DNA of 64,000 bases from Hwangdonia seohaensis (GTDB lineage: Bacteria; Bacteroidota; Bacteroidia; Flavobacteriales; Flavobacteriaceae): assembly GCF_031932625.1 (NCBI RefSeq), contig NZ_JAVSCK010000003.1, positions 124,001 to 188,000 of the forward strand. The letters are read 5' to 3'. Made by a program: the position numbers and the translations under genes. The notes beneath the pieces were generated by a model. The model did no database searches, was not told where the DNA came from, and was given only the letters and a program-made list of their open reading frames with translations. Below, piece by piece: positions 35,346 through 44,078 of the stretch. Positions within the stretch are counted from its first letter, which is position 1; every line of letters begins with the position of its first letter.

Positions 35346-35352
35346 GTTGTGG
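35316..35352 (+). other. Leader-repeat junction hairpin
   Basis: CCACAACAAAAT (35316-35327), a 13-nt loop (TGAGCGAAGCGAG) and ATTTTGTTGTGG (35341-35352) form a perfect 12-bp inverted repeat. The right arm covers positions 1-7 of repeat 1, the part that pairs with the lower tracrRNA stem. No other repeat in the array has such a partner. Confidence 0.85.
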
Positions 35353-37284
35353 TTTGATTAAAGATTAGAAAACACGATATTTACCGCTTCAAGCACCGCA
35401 CTTCGTGATGTGTTGTGGTTTGATTAAAGATTAGAAAACACGATATTCGGCTGTCGAGTAGAGTTCCGCGTTCATTAGTTGTGGTTTGATTAAAGATTAG
35501 AAAACACGATATTTTCTTTCTGAGTTCCCTTACGGCCTCGTTGTTGTGGTTTGATTAAAGATTAGAAAACACGATATTCCAAAACAGATACTTATATTAT
35601 CCATAATGTTGTGGTTTGATTAAAGATTAGAAAACACGATATTGGTACTACACCTATTAATAAAGTGTTTGCGTTGTGGTTTGATTAAAGATTAGAAAAC
35701 ACGATATTAGCCATGTAAATTAAGCACTTCAATTGCCGGTTGTGGTTTGATTAAAGATTAGAAAACACGATATTGACGCTTTAAACGGTGCTATAATTCG
35801 AAGTTGTGGTTTGATTAAAGATTAGAAAACACGATATTTTCCAAACTGTTTGGGTTTTGTGTTTGCATGTTGTGGTTTGATTAAAGATTAGAAAACACGA
35901 TATTTGCTATTGGTCACACTGCGAACACACAGCAGTTGTGGTTTGATTAAAGATTAGAAAACACGATATTTGACGCTTTAAACGGTGCTATTATTCGTAA
36001 GTTGTGGTTTGATTAAAGATTAGAAAACACGATATTAAATATACATCCTATCTATGGCGTATCTCGTTGTGGTTTGATTAAAGATTAGAAAACACGATAT
36101 TATAAATTATTATGGGCATCCGCGACTTCTGTTGTGGTTTGATTAAAGATTAGAAAACACGATATTTACCTAAAAAAATATACCTACAAATTGGTGTTGT
36201 GGTTTGATTAAAGATTAGAAAACACGATATTGTATAGGTTAAAGATGTTTTGGTCTTTGCTGTTGTGGTTTGATTAAAGATTAGAAAACACGATATTCAT
36301 TATCATATTGTTACGGATACCTACCTCGTTGTGGTTTGATTAAAGATTAGAAAACACGATATTGATTAAGTTTTGAAGCGTCACTAATTACTCGTTGTGG
36401 TTTGATTAAAGATTAGAAAACACGATATTATCAGGTGTTTTTGAAGTTTCAGTATCTATGTTGTGGTTTGATTAAAGATTAGAAAACACGATATTATTGA
36501 GTTTGATAACATACCAGGTTTATTTGTTGTGGTTTGATTAAAGATTAGAAAACACGATATTTTAGCCACCTAACTTCAGCATAGCCGTTGTGTTGTGGTT
36601 TGATTAAAGATTAGAAAACACGATATTAAACCAAAAACCACCATGCAACAAAAAGTGTTGTGGTTTGATTAAAGATTAGAAAACACGATATTAAACCCAC
36701 CACCGATAACACCGATTGCTTTGTTGTGGTTTGATTAAAGATTAGAAAACACGATATTAGCTAAATGATTGTTTTGAAAGGTTTGCTTGTTGTGGTTTGA
36801 TTAAAGATTAGAAAACACGATATTTAACGCTTTACGTAACATCATCCCGTCGTTGTTGTGGTTTGATTAAAGATTAGAAAACACGATATTATATGCCGTG
36901 GGTTTGAAACGCAATCACATGTTGTGGTTTGATTAAAGATTAGAAAACACGATATTTTGGTTTCCTCTTTTTGAGTTTCTCGCTCGTTGTGGTTTGATTA
37001 AAGATTAGAAAACACGATATTTTAGTTCAGCCGCACCACCTTTAACATCTGTTGTGGTTTGATTAAAGATTAGAAAACACGATATTCGGCTCGAATTCCA
37101 AAAAAACGGTAACGCTGTTGTGGTTTGATTAAAGATTAGAAAACACGATATTAACAAAGTATTTTTTATTGAAATTATAGTTGTTGTGGTTTGATTAAAG
37201 ATTAGAAAACACGATATTAACGCCAATAACGCCAGTATATGAGCCGCCGTTGTGGTTTGATTAAAGATTAGAAAACACGATATT
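35346..37284 (+). CRISPR. CRISPR array, 30 repeats and 29 spacers
   Basis: A 36-nt repeat starting GTTGTGGTTTGATTAAAG and ending ATTAGAAAACACGATATT. I counted 30 copies, all apparently identical, including the last one. Spacers are 28-30 nt (mostly 30), giving a 64-66 nt period. Transcription sense is set by complementarity of the repeat 5' part to the tracrRNA anti-repeat, so crRNAs are read on the plus strand and the leader lies next to cas9. Spacers 7 (35775-35802) and 10 (35971-36000) are close variants. The repeat 3' end GATATT is -10-like, as seen in type II-C repeats that carry their own promoters. Confidence 0.98.
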
Positions 37285-37338
37285 AGTTGGCTTGTTGTCT
37301 TCTGGCATCCAATAAATTAAAGGTAATTATCGTTTAAA

Positions 37339-37388
37339 AAAATGCTTCTTTTTTGCGGTGATAAGGCAAGATTGAAGCGTTTTTTTTT
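37339..37388 (+). terminator. Possible terminator of the CRISPR transcript
   Basis: AATGCTTC (37341) and GAAGCGTT (37374) can pair (7 of 8) across a 25-nt loop, followed by a run of nine T. The rest of 37285-37502, between array end and cas2 stop, shows no gene. Confidence 0.45.
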
Positions 37389-37502
37389 GTTTTAAAACTT
37401 TAGAGAAAGGAAAAAGGGAGATATATAAATTATACAGAGCACCCTTTTAAGTGAGGGCCATCCTCAGACAGCCAAATCAAATTTACTGAAATTTTTTAAA
37501 AA

Positions 37503-37832
37503 TTAAAACAGTTCCAATTGCGTTGGTGGCGGTTCTTTGGGAGCTTCGGTTCGCCCCCAAAAGTTCATGATATTTCCAAACTGTTTATCGGTTATTCTTA
37601 ATATACTCACTTTTCCTAACGGGGGCAACAGACGTTTAATGCGTTTTTCGTGTGCATCGGCACTTTCGCTACTGGCACAGTGGCGCATATACACCGAGTA
37701 TTGCATCATATTAAAACCATCTTTGAGCAAGTTTTTTCTAAAACCTGCTGCATTTTTACGGTCTTTTGCCGTATCGGTGGGTAAATCAAAAAAAACAAAT
37801 AGCCACATAATTCTATAACCGTTTAATTCCAT
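37503..37832 (-). CDS. cas2: CRISPR-associated endonuclease Cas2
   Basis: A 109-residue partner of Cas1 in spacer acquisition. It has the ferredoxin-like fold start MWLFVFFDLPTDTAKDRKN with the conserved Asp after FF, then GFNMMQYSVYMRHC and the later ILRITDKQF. The C-terminus QLELF is a common tail of type II Cas2. It overlaps the cas1 3' end by 10 nt, so the two are co-translated. It faces the array on the opposite strand to cas9. Confidence 0.94.
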   Translation of the reverse strand: MELNGYRIMWLFVFFDLPTDTAKDRKNAAGFRKNLLKDGFNMMQYSVYMRHCASSESADAHEKRIKRLLPPLGKVSILRITDKQFGNIMNFWGRTEAPKEPPPTQLELF

Positions 37833-38707
37833 AGTTTAGGATACTTAATTTTTTTTCTTTCTCCAGTAAAACATTGTTGCAGTGAGCTAGTTGTTTTTTG
37901 TAGCGCAACCATTAATGGGCTTTTTTCATCTTTAAAATAAACAGTGCGCGTTAGTATTTGAAGGAGAACAGATTTTATTTCGGTATTAAGTTCTTGCTCG
38001 TCATAATGCTGCATGATGGTATAAACGGCTTCATCGACAATGGGTCTAAAAGGCTCCATAATATCGTCTGCTAAAGCAAAGGCGTTGTATTTGCTTTTAT
38101 GATGAATACCCAATGTGTTTAACAAACCGCTTCCAGACAGTGCCCTAGCTGTTGCGGCTCTTAAAATGGCATAACCATAATTTAAAAAGTTGTTGGGGTA
38201 ATTGCCAAAACGCTCGCGTTTAAAATCAGTCTTAAAAAATGATTTCCAATAAAAGTTGGCTGCAACGCCTTCCATATTGCTAGTGTCACCACTTAAAACT
38301 TTACTTGCTAAAAATTCAAGTTTGTTTTTGTTTTGTGTTATTTTTTCTAGTAGCAGACCTTGGTTTTTAATTTTTTCAACTATAGTTTGTTGCCATAGTT
38401 TTTTCTTTAAAGGCACACTGGCTTGTATTTGATATTTAAATAATTCTTGTTGTATATGGTGGCTGTTTAGGTTTAAAAACAGCCCGTTCGGTAAATGAGT
38501 TTTACCACAAATAATAACAGCACTATTGTTTTCTACTAATAGATTTAAAGCCGTTATGCTTATATAAATCTCTGGGTTATCAATAACGACAAAGCCAATA
38601 TCTTCAATAGGAATACTTGATTCTCGTAAATCATTTTTAATAACCAATTGAAGGTTTTTCGTTGTTACACTACTTTTGTTTTCAATTAAAATTGATTTTT
38701 TTAACAT
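37823..38707 (-). CDS. cas1: CRISPR-associated integrase Cas1
   Basis: A 294-residue metal-dependent integrase that inserts new spacers. The N-terminal beta domain is residues 1-80. The catalytic helical domain has NMEGVAANFYW (Glu146), LGIHHKSKYNAFALADDIMEPFRP (His202/203 and Asp215) as metal ligands, all present. No fusion partner is seen. It is transcribed away from accD with cas2 following. The upstream region to 38795 lacks a clear TAnnTTTG box; TACTTTTT on the minus strand is the nearest match. Confidence 0.95.
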   Translation of the reverse strand: MLKKSILIENKSSVTTKNLQLVIKNDLRESSIPIEDIGFVVIDNPEIYISITALNLLVENNSAVIICGKTHLPNGLFLNLNSHHIQQELFKYQIQASVPLKKKLWQQTIVEKIKNQGLLLEKITQNKNKLEFLASKVLSGDTSNMEGVAANFYWKSFFKTDFKRERFGNYPNNFLNYGYAILRAATARALSGSGLLNTLGIHHKSKYNAFALADDIMEPFRPIVDEAVYTIMQHYDEQELNTEIKSVLLQILTRTVYFKDEKSPLMVALQKTTSSLQQCFTGERKKIKYPKLWN

Positions 38708-38800
38708 ATTTACGCATTTAAAAAAGTAAGCTAAAGATTACTTTTTGAATATAAAAATTATAAACAAGTTAATTTTCATAAAGTAATAAATTACACCAAA

Positions 38801-38836
38801 AAAAATCCCAGATTACATATGTAATCTGGGATTTTT
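38801..38836. terminator. Perfect palindromic terminator between cas1 and accD
   Basis: AAAAATCCCAGATTACAT is followed directly by its exact complement, an 18-bp perfect inverted repeat ending in T6. It ends accD transcription and insulates the Cas genes from the core operon to the right. Confidence 0.85.
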
Positions 38837-38878
38837 TATTTGCGTCGTTTATAAGAACCTTACAATAAGTGCTTTTTT

Positions 38879-39736
38879 CTAAGCTCTTAAAGGTTGATTG
38901 GTAATCAAATCGATATATTGATTAACCTTGTTTTTAAGTTCTTTTCTGTGGGTAATAAAATCTAAAAATCCGTGTTCCAATAAAAATTCGGAGGTTTGGA
39001 AACCTTCAGGCAATTCTTTTCCTGTGGTGTCTCTTACAATACGCGGTCCTGCAAAACCTATTAAAGCACCGGGTTCGGCAATGTTGATATCGCCCAACAT
39101 GGCAAATGAGGCTGTTGTGCCTCCCGTTGTGGGGTCGGTACAAAGCGAAATATAGGGTATGCCGGCATCGGCTAATTGGGCCAGTTTTACCGATGTTTTT
39201 GCCAACTGCATTAATGATAAAGCAGCTTCCATCATACGTGCGCCTCCAGATTTAGAAATTATCATAAAAGGCAGTTTGTTTTTTAAGGCATAGTCTGCTG
39301 CACGTGCAATTTTTTCGCCAACAACGCTACCCATTGAGCCTCCAATAAAAGCAAAATCCATACAGGAAACCACTAAATCTTTTCCTTTTGATTTACCTAC
39401 CGCACTTCGTACGGCATCCTTTAATTTGGTTTTATTCTGTGCTGCTTTTAAACGGTCGGGGTATTTTTTGGTGTCGACGAATTTAAGGGGGTCTTTAGAT
39501 TCTAAATTGGCATCTAATTCTTTAAACTTATTGTCGTCGAAAAGAATTTCGAAGTATTCTTTACTGCCAATTCTAACATGGTAACCATCTTCTGGACTTA
39601 CGTAAAAATTCTGTTCTAACTCTTTGGTATCGACAATTTTGCCCGTTGGCGATTTGTACCAAAGTCCTTTTGGGGTGTCTTTTTTTTCTTGAGTGCTGGT
39701 ATGTATTCCTTTATCTTTTCTTTTAAACCAAGACAT
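38879..39736 (-). CDS. accD: Acetyl-CoA carboxylase carboxyltransferase subunit beta
   Basis: Transfers the carboxyl group from carboxybiotin to acetyl-CoA for fatty acid synthesis, together with AccA (not in this window). It has a crotonase-type core: DLVVSCMDFAFIGGSMGSVVGEKI, MIISKSGGARMMEAALSLMQ, YISLCTDPTTGGTTASFAMLGD and ALIGFAGPRIVRDTTG. The N-terminal WFKRKDKGI ... GLWYKSPTGKIV shows no cysteines, so the four-Cys zinc ribbon of E. coli AccD is absent, as often in Bacteroidota. It is 285 residues. It lies left of fbaA but is separated from it by a repeat and a terminator. Confidence 0.94.
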   Translation of the reverse strand: MSWFKRKDKGIHTSTQEKKDTPKGLWYKSPTGKIVDTKELEQNFYVSPEDGYHVRIGSKEYFEILFDDNKFKELDANLESKDPLKFVDTKKYPDRLKAAQNKTKLKDAVRSAVGKSKGKDLVVSCMDFAFIGGSMGSVVGEKIARAADYALKNKLPFMIISKSGGARMMEAALSLMQLAKTSVKLAQLADAGIPYISLCTDPTTGGTTASFAMLGDINIAEPGALIGFAGPRIVRDTTGKELPEGFQTSEFLLEHGFLDFITHRKELKNKVNQYIDLITNQPLRA

Positions 39737-39789
39737 AATGACTTACGATTTTAGATTTATGATTGCAAATTTTGATGTATTTGCAAACT

Positions 39790-39899
39790 GCGTTAGGGAT
39801 TGAGGCATTTGTTGAAGCTCTCCCAATTTTTATTGGGAAGCGACTGCCGAAAGCCCGACCACAAAATTAAACCTTTATTTTAATTTTGTGGTAACGCCA
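39790..39899 (-). repeat. Dispersed intergenic repeat, second copy (inverted)
   Basis: Read on the minus strand: GGCGTTACCACAAAAT, then TCGGGCTTTCGGCAGTCG, and CAATCCCTAACGC at the end. It shares these blocks in the same order with 15065-15174. An internal CCCAATTTTTATTGGG adds a hairpin. Confidence 0.7.
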
Positions 39900-39964
39900 T
39901 GGTAATTTTATTAACTAAATTCCAATAATAGGTTTGTAATATAATGTTTTTGTGTGATATAAAT

Positions 39965-39997
39965 AAAAAAAGATCTTGTAGCAATACAAGACCTTTT
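39965..39997 (-). terminator. Terminator after fbaA
   Basis: On the minus strand AAAAGGTCTTGTA, loop TTGC, TACAAGATCTTTTTT: a stem of about 9 bp plus U tract, 27 nt past the fbaA stop codon. Confidence 0.8.
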
Positions 39998-40023
39998 GTG
40001 TGTTATGTAACAATTGACCTGGG

Positions 40024-41091
40024 TTATAAGGTGTTTACGTTATTTAAATCTTCGAATGCCTTTTTTAAACGTGCTACAAATGTTTTTTCGCCTTCGCGCA
40101 GCCAAACTCTTGGGTCGTAATATTTTTTGTTTGGTACATCGTCGCCATCGGGATTGCCTATTTGCGATTTTAAATACTCGGATTTTTCGCCCATATAGTC
40201 GCGGATGCCACTCATAAATGCGTATTGTAAATCGGTATCGATATTCATTTTTATAACACCGTAGCTGATGCCTTCGCGAATTTCCTCAACCGTTGAACCT
40301 GAGCCACCGTGGAAGACAAAATCGATATGATTATGCTCTACACCGTATTTTTTAGAAACATATTCTTGCGAATTCTTTAATATTTTTGGTGTTAGCTTAA
40401 CGTTTCCTGGTTTGTAAACCCCGTGTACGTTACCAAATGCCGCAGCAATGGTAAACTGGTCGCTTACTTTGCTCAACTCCTCGTAAGCGTAAGCCACTTC
40501 TTCGGGCTGTGTGTATAGTTTAGAATCGTCTACATCGGTGTTGTCTACACCGTCTTCTTCACCACCTGTAATACCTAATTCAATTTCCAAGGTCATGCCC
40601 ATTTTAGACATGCGCTTTAAATAGGTTTTACAAATTTCAATGTTTTCTTCTAAAGGTTCTTCGGAAAGGTCGATCATGTGCGAACTGAACAATGATTTCC
40701 CGGTTTCCTTAAAATGTACCTCGCTGGCATCCAATAAACCATCAATCCAAGGCAATAGTTTTTTTGCACAGTGATCGGTATGTAAAATTACAGGAACACC
40801 ATAAGCCTCTGCCAATGTATGTACATGTTTTGCACCGGCAACGGCACCGGCGATGGCCGCTTTTTGCCCATCGTTACTTAGTCCTTTGCCTGCATTAAAT
40901 TGTGCGCCACCATTTGAAAATTGAATGATTACCGGAGCGTTTAAGTCCCTAGCAGTTTCCAAAACACCATTTATAGTATCCGAACCAATAACGTTAACAG
41001 CAGGAAGTGCATAATTATTAGCTTTTGCGTGGTTAAAAATAGCTTGTACTTCTAAGCCTGTTGCAACACCTGGTTTTATATTGTGTCCCAT
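40024..41091 (-). CDS. fbaA: Class II fructose-bisphosphate aldolase
   Basis: Zinc-dependent aldolase of glycolysis and gluconeogenesis (fructose 1,6-bisphosphate to DHAP plus GAP). Metal and active-site motifs are VPVILHTDHCAKKLLPW (Asp/His), MTLEIELGITGGEEDGVDN (Glu), AAAFGNVHGVYKPGNV (His) and VFHGGSGSTVEEI (His, phosphate loop). At 355 residues with the GGEEDGVDN loop it is the class IIA type (E. coli FbaA-like). A TACTTTTG box lies upstream on the same strand. Confidence 0.96.
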   Translation of the reverse strand: MGHNIKPGVATGLEVQAIFNHAKANNYALPAVNVIGSDTINGVLETARDLNAPVIIQFSNGGAQFNAGKGLSNDGQKAAIAGAVAGAKHVHTLAEAYGVPVILHTDHCAKKLLPWIDGLLDASEVHFKETGKSLFSSHMIDLSEEPLEENIEICKTYLKRMSKMGMTLEIELGITGGEEDGVDNTDVDDSKLYTQPEEVAYAYEELSKVSDQFTIAAAFGNVHGVYKPGNVKLTPKILKNSQEYVSKKYGVEHNHIDFVFHGGSGSTVEEIREGISYGVIKMNIDTDLQYAFMSGIRDYMGEKSEYLKSQIGNPDGDDVPNKKYYDPRVWLREGEKTFVARLKKAFEDLNNVNTL

Positions 41092-41126
41092 ATTTTTTTA
41101 TTTAATTGATTAATAATTAGTATTTT

Positions 41127-41134
41127 CAAAAGTA
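41127..41134 (-). promoter_or_regulatory. -7 promoter box for fbaA
   Basis: On the minus strand TACTTTTG matches TAnnTTTG, 36-43 nt upstream of the ATG. Confidence 0.5.
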
Positions 41135-41292
41135 ATCAATTTTTAAATAATTTGCTTTGTTTTTGATGAGTTAAACGGCTATTATAACACTAAAACGTTA
41201 TAGTTTATTTGATGAATCTGGTTTCCGCTTTAGCGAGAACAACAGTTTGATTCGCAACTTTAACACAGGATTTTGGGGCGTGATTTTGAGAA

Positions 41293-43845
41293 TTAAAACG
41301 GATAGTTGATACCAATATTATACACGGCATTGGCAAAGTTGTAATCGTTAAACCAACGGTTTTGGGCTCTGTAAGAAGGGTCGTAAGTTTTAAAGCCGAT
41401 ATCGAAACGGAACACAAAAAAACTAAAGTCGTAACGAAAACCAAAACCAGAACCAATGGCGATATCCTTTAGGGAACTGAAACCGGTAAAGGTTGCGTTG
41501 TCGTCATTTACATCGTCGAGGGCATTCCAAATGTTTCCCGTATCAATAAAAACAGCCCCGTTTAATTTTTCGAATATATTAAAACGCTGCTCTACACTAA
41601 AAGCCAGTTTTAGGTTGGCCTCGTTAAACTCGTCTGAGGTTTCGGAGCTTCCCGGACCTAAGCCATAAGCGGTCCAAGCCCGATTATCGTTGGCACCACC
41701 GGCAAAGAAACTTTTGGAAAAAGGAATGCTGGACGAGTTGCCGTAAGGTATGGCAATACCAAAAAAACCGCGCAATGCCAACACGTTTTTTCTGCCTAAA
41801 TCCCAGTGTTTAACATAGTCAAATTCCGTTTTAATGTATTGCGAATAGGCCACGTTAAAAAGCTCATAGCGATTGTTGGCATTTTTATTTAGTCCCAAAA
41901 GCTTTGAAGCGTTGGCAAGTAAATTTCCTGCGGCTTCTACCTTAAAACGGAAAATTGAAAAATCTTCGTCAAATAGGTTTTGGCGTTTATCTTGTATAAA
42001 ACTAAAACTCGATGAAAAAATCAGGTTGTTTTCGGTGAGTCGCTTTTTGCGTTCGTCAATACTGTTTACGGTTTTGTAATCGGTTGGATTACTGGTTTCA
42101 AAACTGTTGTCGTTAATAACCAAATCGATAAAATCATCGGCGCTTTCCTGAATTAAAATTTCGTTACCGTTATCGTCTAAAGTGATAAATTCGGGTGGGG
42201 TATTATACGAGTCTAAAGCGATATTTTCTAAAGTTCTATACGCGTTTTGATAGATGCCAAAATAATTCCCAACATTGAGGTTTCTAACATACTGCACATT
42301 AAATAAATCGAGCCTGTTGGTGCCGATACTGGTAGGATTCCATTTGTAATTAAATGTTCCCGTAAAGGTTTGTTTGTCTAAACCTATGTTGGTTTGACTG
42401 GTTGCCGATAAACTAATCCTGGTTTTTGGCAACATGTATTTCGGGATGATATTTTCGGTATAAAACGGTGAAAATAACCGTGGAATAGTCAGTTTTAAAT
42501 CGACACCAATTTCATTAATGTCAAAAAACTGTTTGCTATTGTTGCTTGCATCATCTGAGGCACCAATGGCACCAATGGCCGAAATTTCAAAAGTTTCCGC
42601 ACCTCTAAAAATATTTCTTATAAGCAAACTAGGGTTTAACGAAAACCCGATGGCTTGAATGTTGCTTTTAGAAACTTCGGCGCTAAAGCCCAAACCGAAT
42701 TTTTTTAAAGGCGTTAAATGAATGTTTGCGGTTAGGGTAGAGTCGAGGTTTTCAATATAATTTATATCCGGATATTTAAAGGTGCGCAATTCGCTAATGT
42801 GCCTGTACGAGCGGGTGCGGTCCAAATCTTTAAAAATAGTTCCCGGATTAATAAATACAGCATCTGTTAATGCTTTTGGCCGGTACCGCATTTTGTTGAA
42901 ACTGTATAGTTTGTAACTATTATAGGATATGGAATCCTGAAATGGTTCGTTTCTGTTTTCAAACGTGTAGTCGGTAAAAATATTAACGTCTTTTATTTTA
43001 TAAACCTTAAAAGGCCTGCGTATAACGGTATCTTGTGTTCTAATGGCTCGATTTTGAATGATAACATCGATGTTGGCTTTTTTATTGGTATTAATCGTAT
43101 CAACATTAAACATAATATAATCTTGATTGAAATGAAACACACCAGAATTGCGCATTTGGGTGGCAATACGGTTGCGCTCAAGCCCTAAATTAGCATACAC
43201 CAATTGGTTGTTTTGTTTTAATATAGCGCGTTGCTTACCATGTTTGTACAACGAATCTATAATAGGCGATTTAATGTTTTTTGTAATGGAATCAATAATA
43301 TAGGGTTTGCCGTGTTTAACAAAATAATCAATACTTGCGCGCTGGTTGTCTTTTTTGCTTATTTCGTAATCTACTTCCACATTGCTCCAACCGTTAAACT
43401 TATAATAAGACTCTAATCGCTTTGTGCTTTTTAGGGTTTTTTCCTCGTTGACAATTACCGGTGGCTCTCCTGTGTTTTTTAGCCAATTATTAAATCCTAA
43501 AGCCGAGGCTTTAATTTTGTCAACTTGTTTTTGTGAGTATGCTTTTTTTAAACGCTCTCTTCTTTTTGGTTTTTTATCTAACCAAGCTTCAAAAATAGAA
43601 TCTCGGTTTGGGCGTGCTAGATTGTAAATGTTCAGTCTTAAATTACCAATTAACGGAAGCCTGCTGTTTGGTTTTTGGTGCAGTAAATTGGTTATTGTTT
43701 CGGTATTGTTTTTTTTGTCGTTTACGTAAACGGTGTTTTCTACAAGTAGGTGCTCGTCATCTGCAACTCTTTTAACCGTATTACAAGAGGTGATATATCC
43801 TGCAAGAAAAAATAATAGTAGTATTTTTAAGAATTGTTGTTGCAA
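41293..43845 (-). CDS. tamL: TamL-type outer membrane lipoprotein (BamA/TamA family)
   Basis: An 850-residue Omp85 protein. The N-terminus has a lipoprotein signal (MQQQFLKILLLFFLAGYITSC; lipobox ITSC), which marks the Bacteroidota lipid-modified TamA form. POTRA-like segments follow (SYYKFNGWSNVEVDYEI, then DYTFENRNEPFQDS). The barrel from about residue 390 has FGLGFSAEVSKSNI, SFFAGGANDNRAWTAYGLGPG (the RGF-like loop region) and the C-terminal strand AVYNIGINYPF ending in Phe. Its expected role is assembly or export of outer-membrane proteins. Neighbours fbaA and an SpoU methyltransferase make a conserved-looking cluster. The symbol is used by family type. Confidence 0.85.
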   Translation of the reverse strand: MQQQFLKILLLFFLAGYITSCNTVKRVADDEHLLVENTVYVNDKKNNTETITNLLHQKPNSRLPLIGNLRLNIYNLARPNRDSIFEAWLDKKPKRRERLKKAYSQKQVDKIKASALGFNNWLKNTGEPPVIVNEEKTLKSTKRLESYYKFNGWSNVEVDYEISKKDNQRASIDYFVKHGKPYIIDSITKNIKSPIIDSLYKHGKQRAILKQNNQLVYANLGLERNRIATQMRNSGVFHFNQDYIMFNVDTINTNKKANIDVIIQNRAIRTQDTVIRRPFKVYKIKDVNIFTDYTFENRNEPFQDSISYNSYKLYSFNKMRYRPKALTDAVFINPGTIFKDLDRTRSYRHISELRTFKYPDINYIENLDSTLTANIHLTPLKKFGLGFSAEVSKSNIQAIGFSLNPSLLIRNIFRGAETFEISAIGAIGASDDASNNSKQFFDINEIGVDLKLTIPRLFSPFYTENIIPKYMLPKTRISLSATSQTNIGLDKQTFTGTFNYKWNPTSIGTNRLDLFNVQYVRNLNVGNYFGIYQNAYRTLENIALDSYNTPPEFITLDDNGNEILIQESADDFIDLVINDNSFETSNPTDYKTVNSIDERKKRLTENNLIFSSSFSFIQDKRQNLFDEDFSIFRFKVEAAGNLLANASKLLGLNKNANNRYELFNVAYSQYIKTEFDYVKHWDLGRKNVLALRGFFGIAIPYGNSSSIPFSKSFFAGGANDNRAWTAYGLGPGSSETSDEFNEANLKLAFSVEQRFNIFEKLNGAVFIDTGNIWNALDDVNDDNATFTGFSSLKDIAIGSGFGFRYDFSFFVFRFDIGFKTYDPSYRAQNRWFNDYNFANAVYNIGINYPF

Positions 43846-44078
43846 ACGAAATTATATTTAATTTAAATTATAGTTTAAAAGTTTGTTTCGATTAAAAGAA
43901 TTAATAAATGCTTATTGTAAGCTCAAAAATACATTATTTCCTTAGAAAAACACCTAAATAATTTAAGTGAGATGTAACCTTAATAATATTTTTCATTTCT
44001 TTATAAAATTAAAATGAATCCAGCTTATTTAAGCGTTTTTTTGCCCATTGAAAAACGAGAAATAGGTTTATAAAACTA

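Noticed and set aside
35839..35868. Spacer 8 shares 13 bases (TTCCAAACTGTTT) with cas2 at about 37574, suggesting self-targeting
   Set aside because: Only 13 of 30 bases match and the rest diverges, so this is most likely chance.
37005..37226. Open frame on the minus strand with repeated SCFLIFNQTTT segments
   Set aside because: It is the reverse-strand translation of CRISPR repeats and spacers, not a gene.
41205..41456. 83-codon open frame overlapping the 3' end of tamL
   Set aside because: Mostly within tamL in another frame on the same strand, with no domain or signal of its own.
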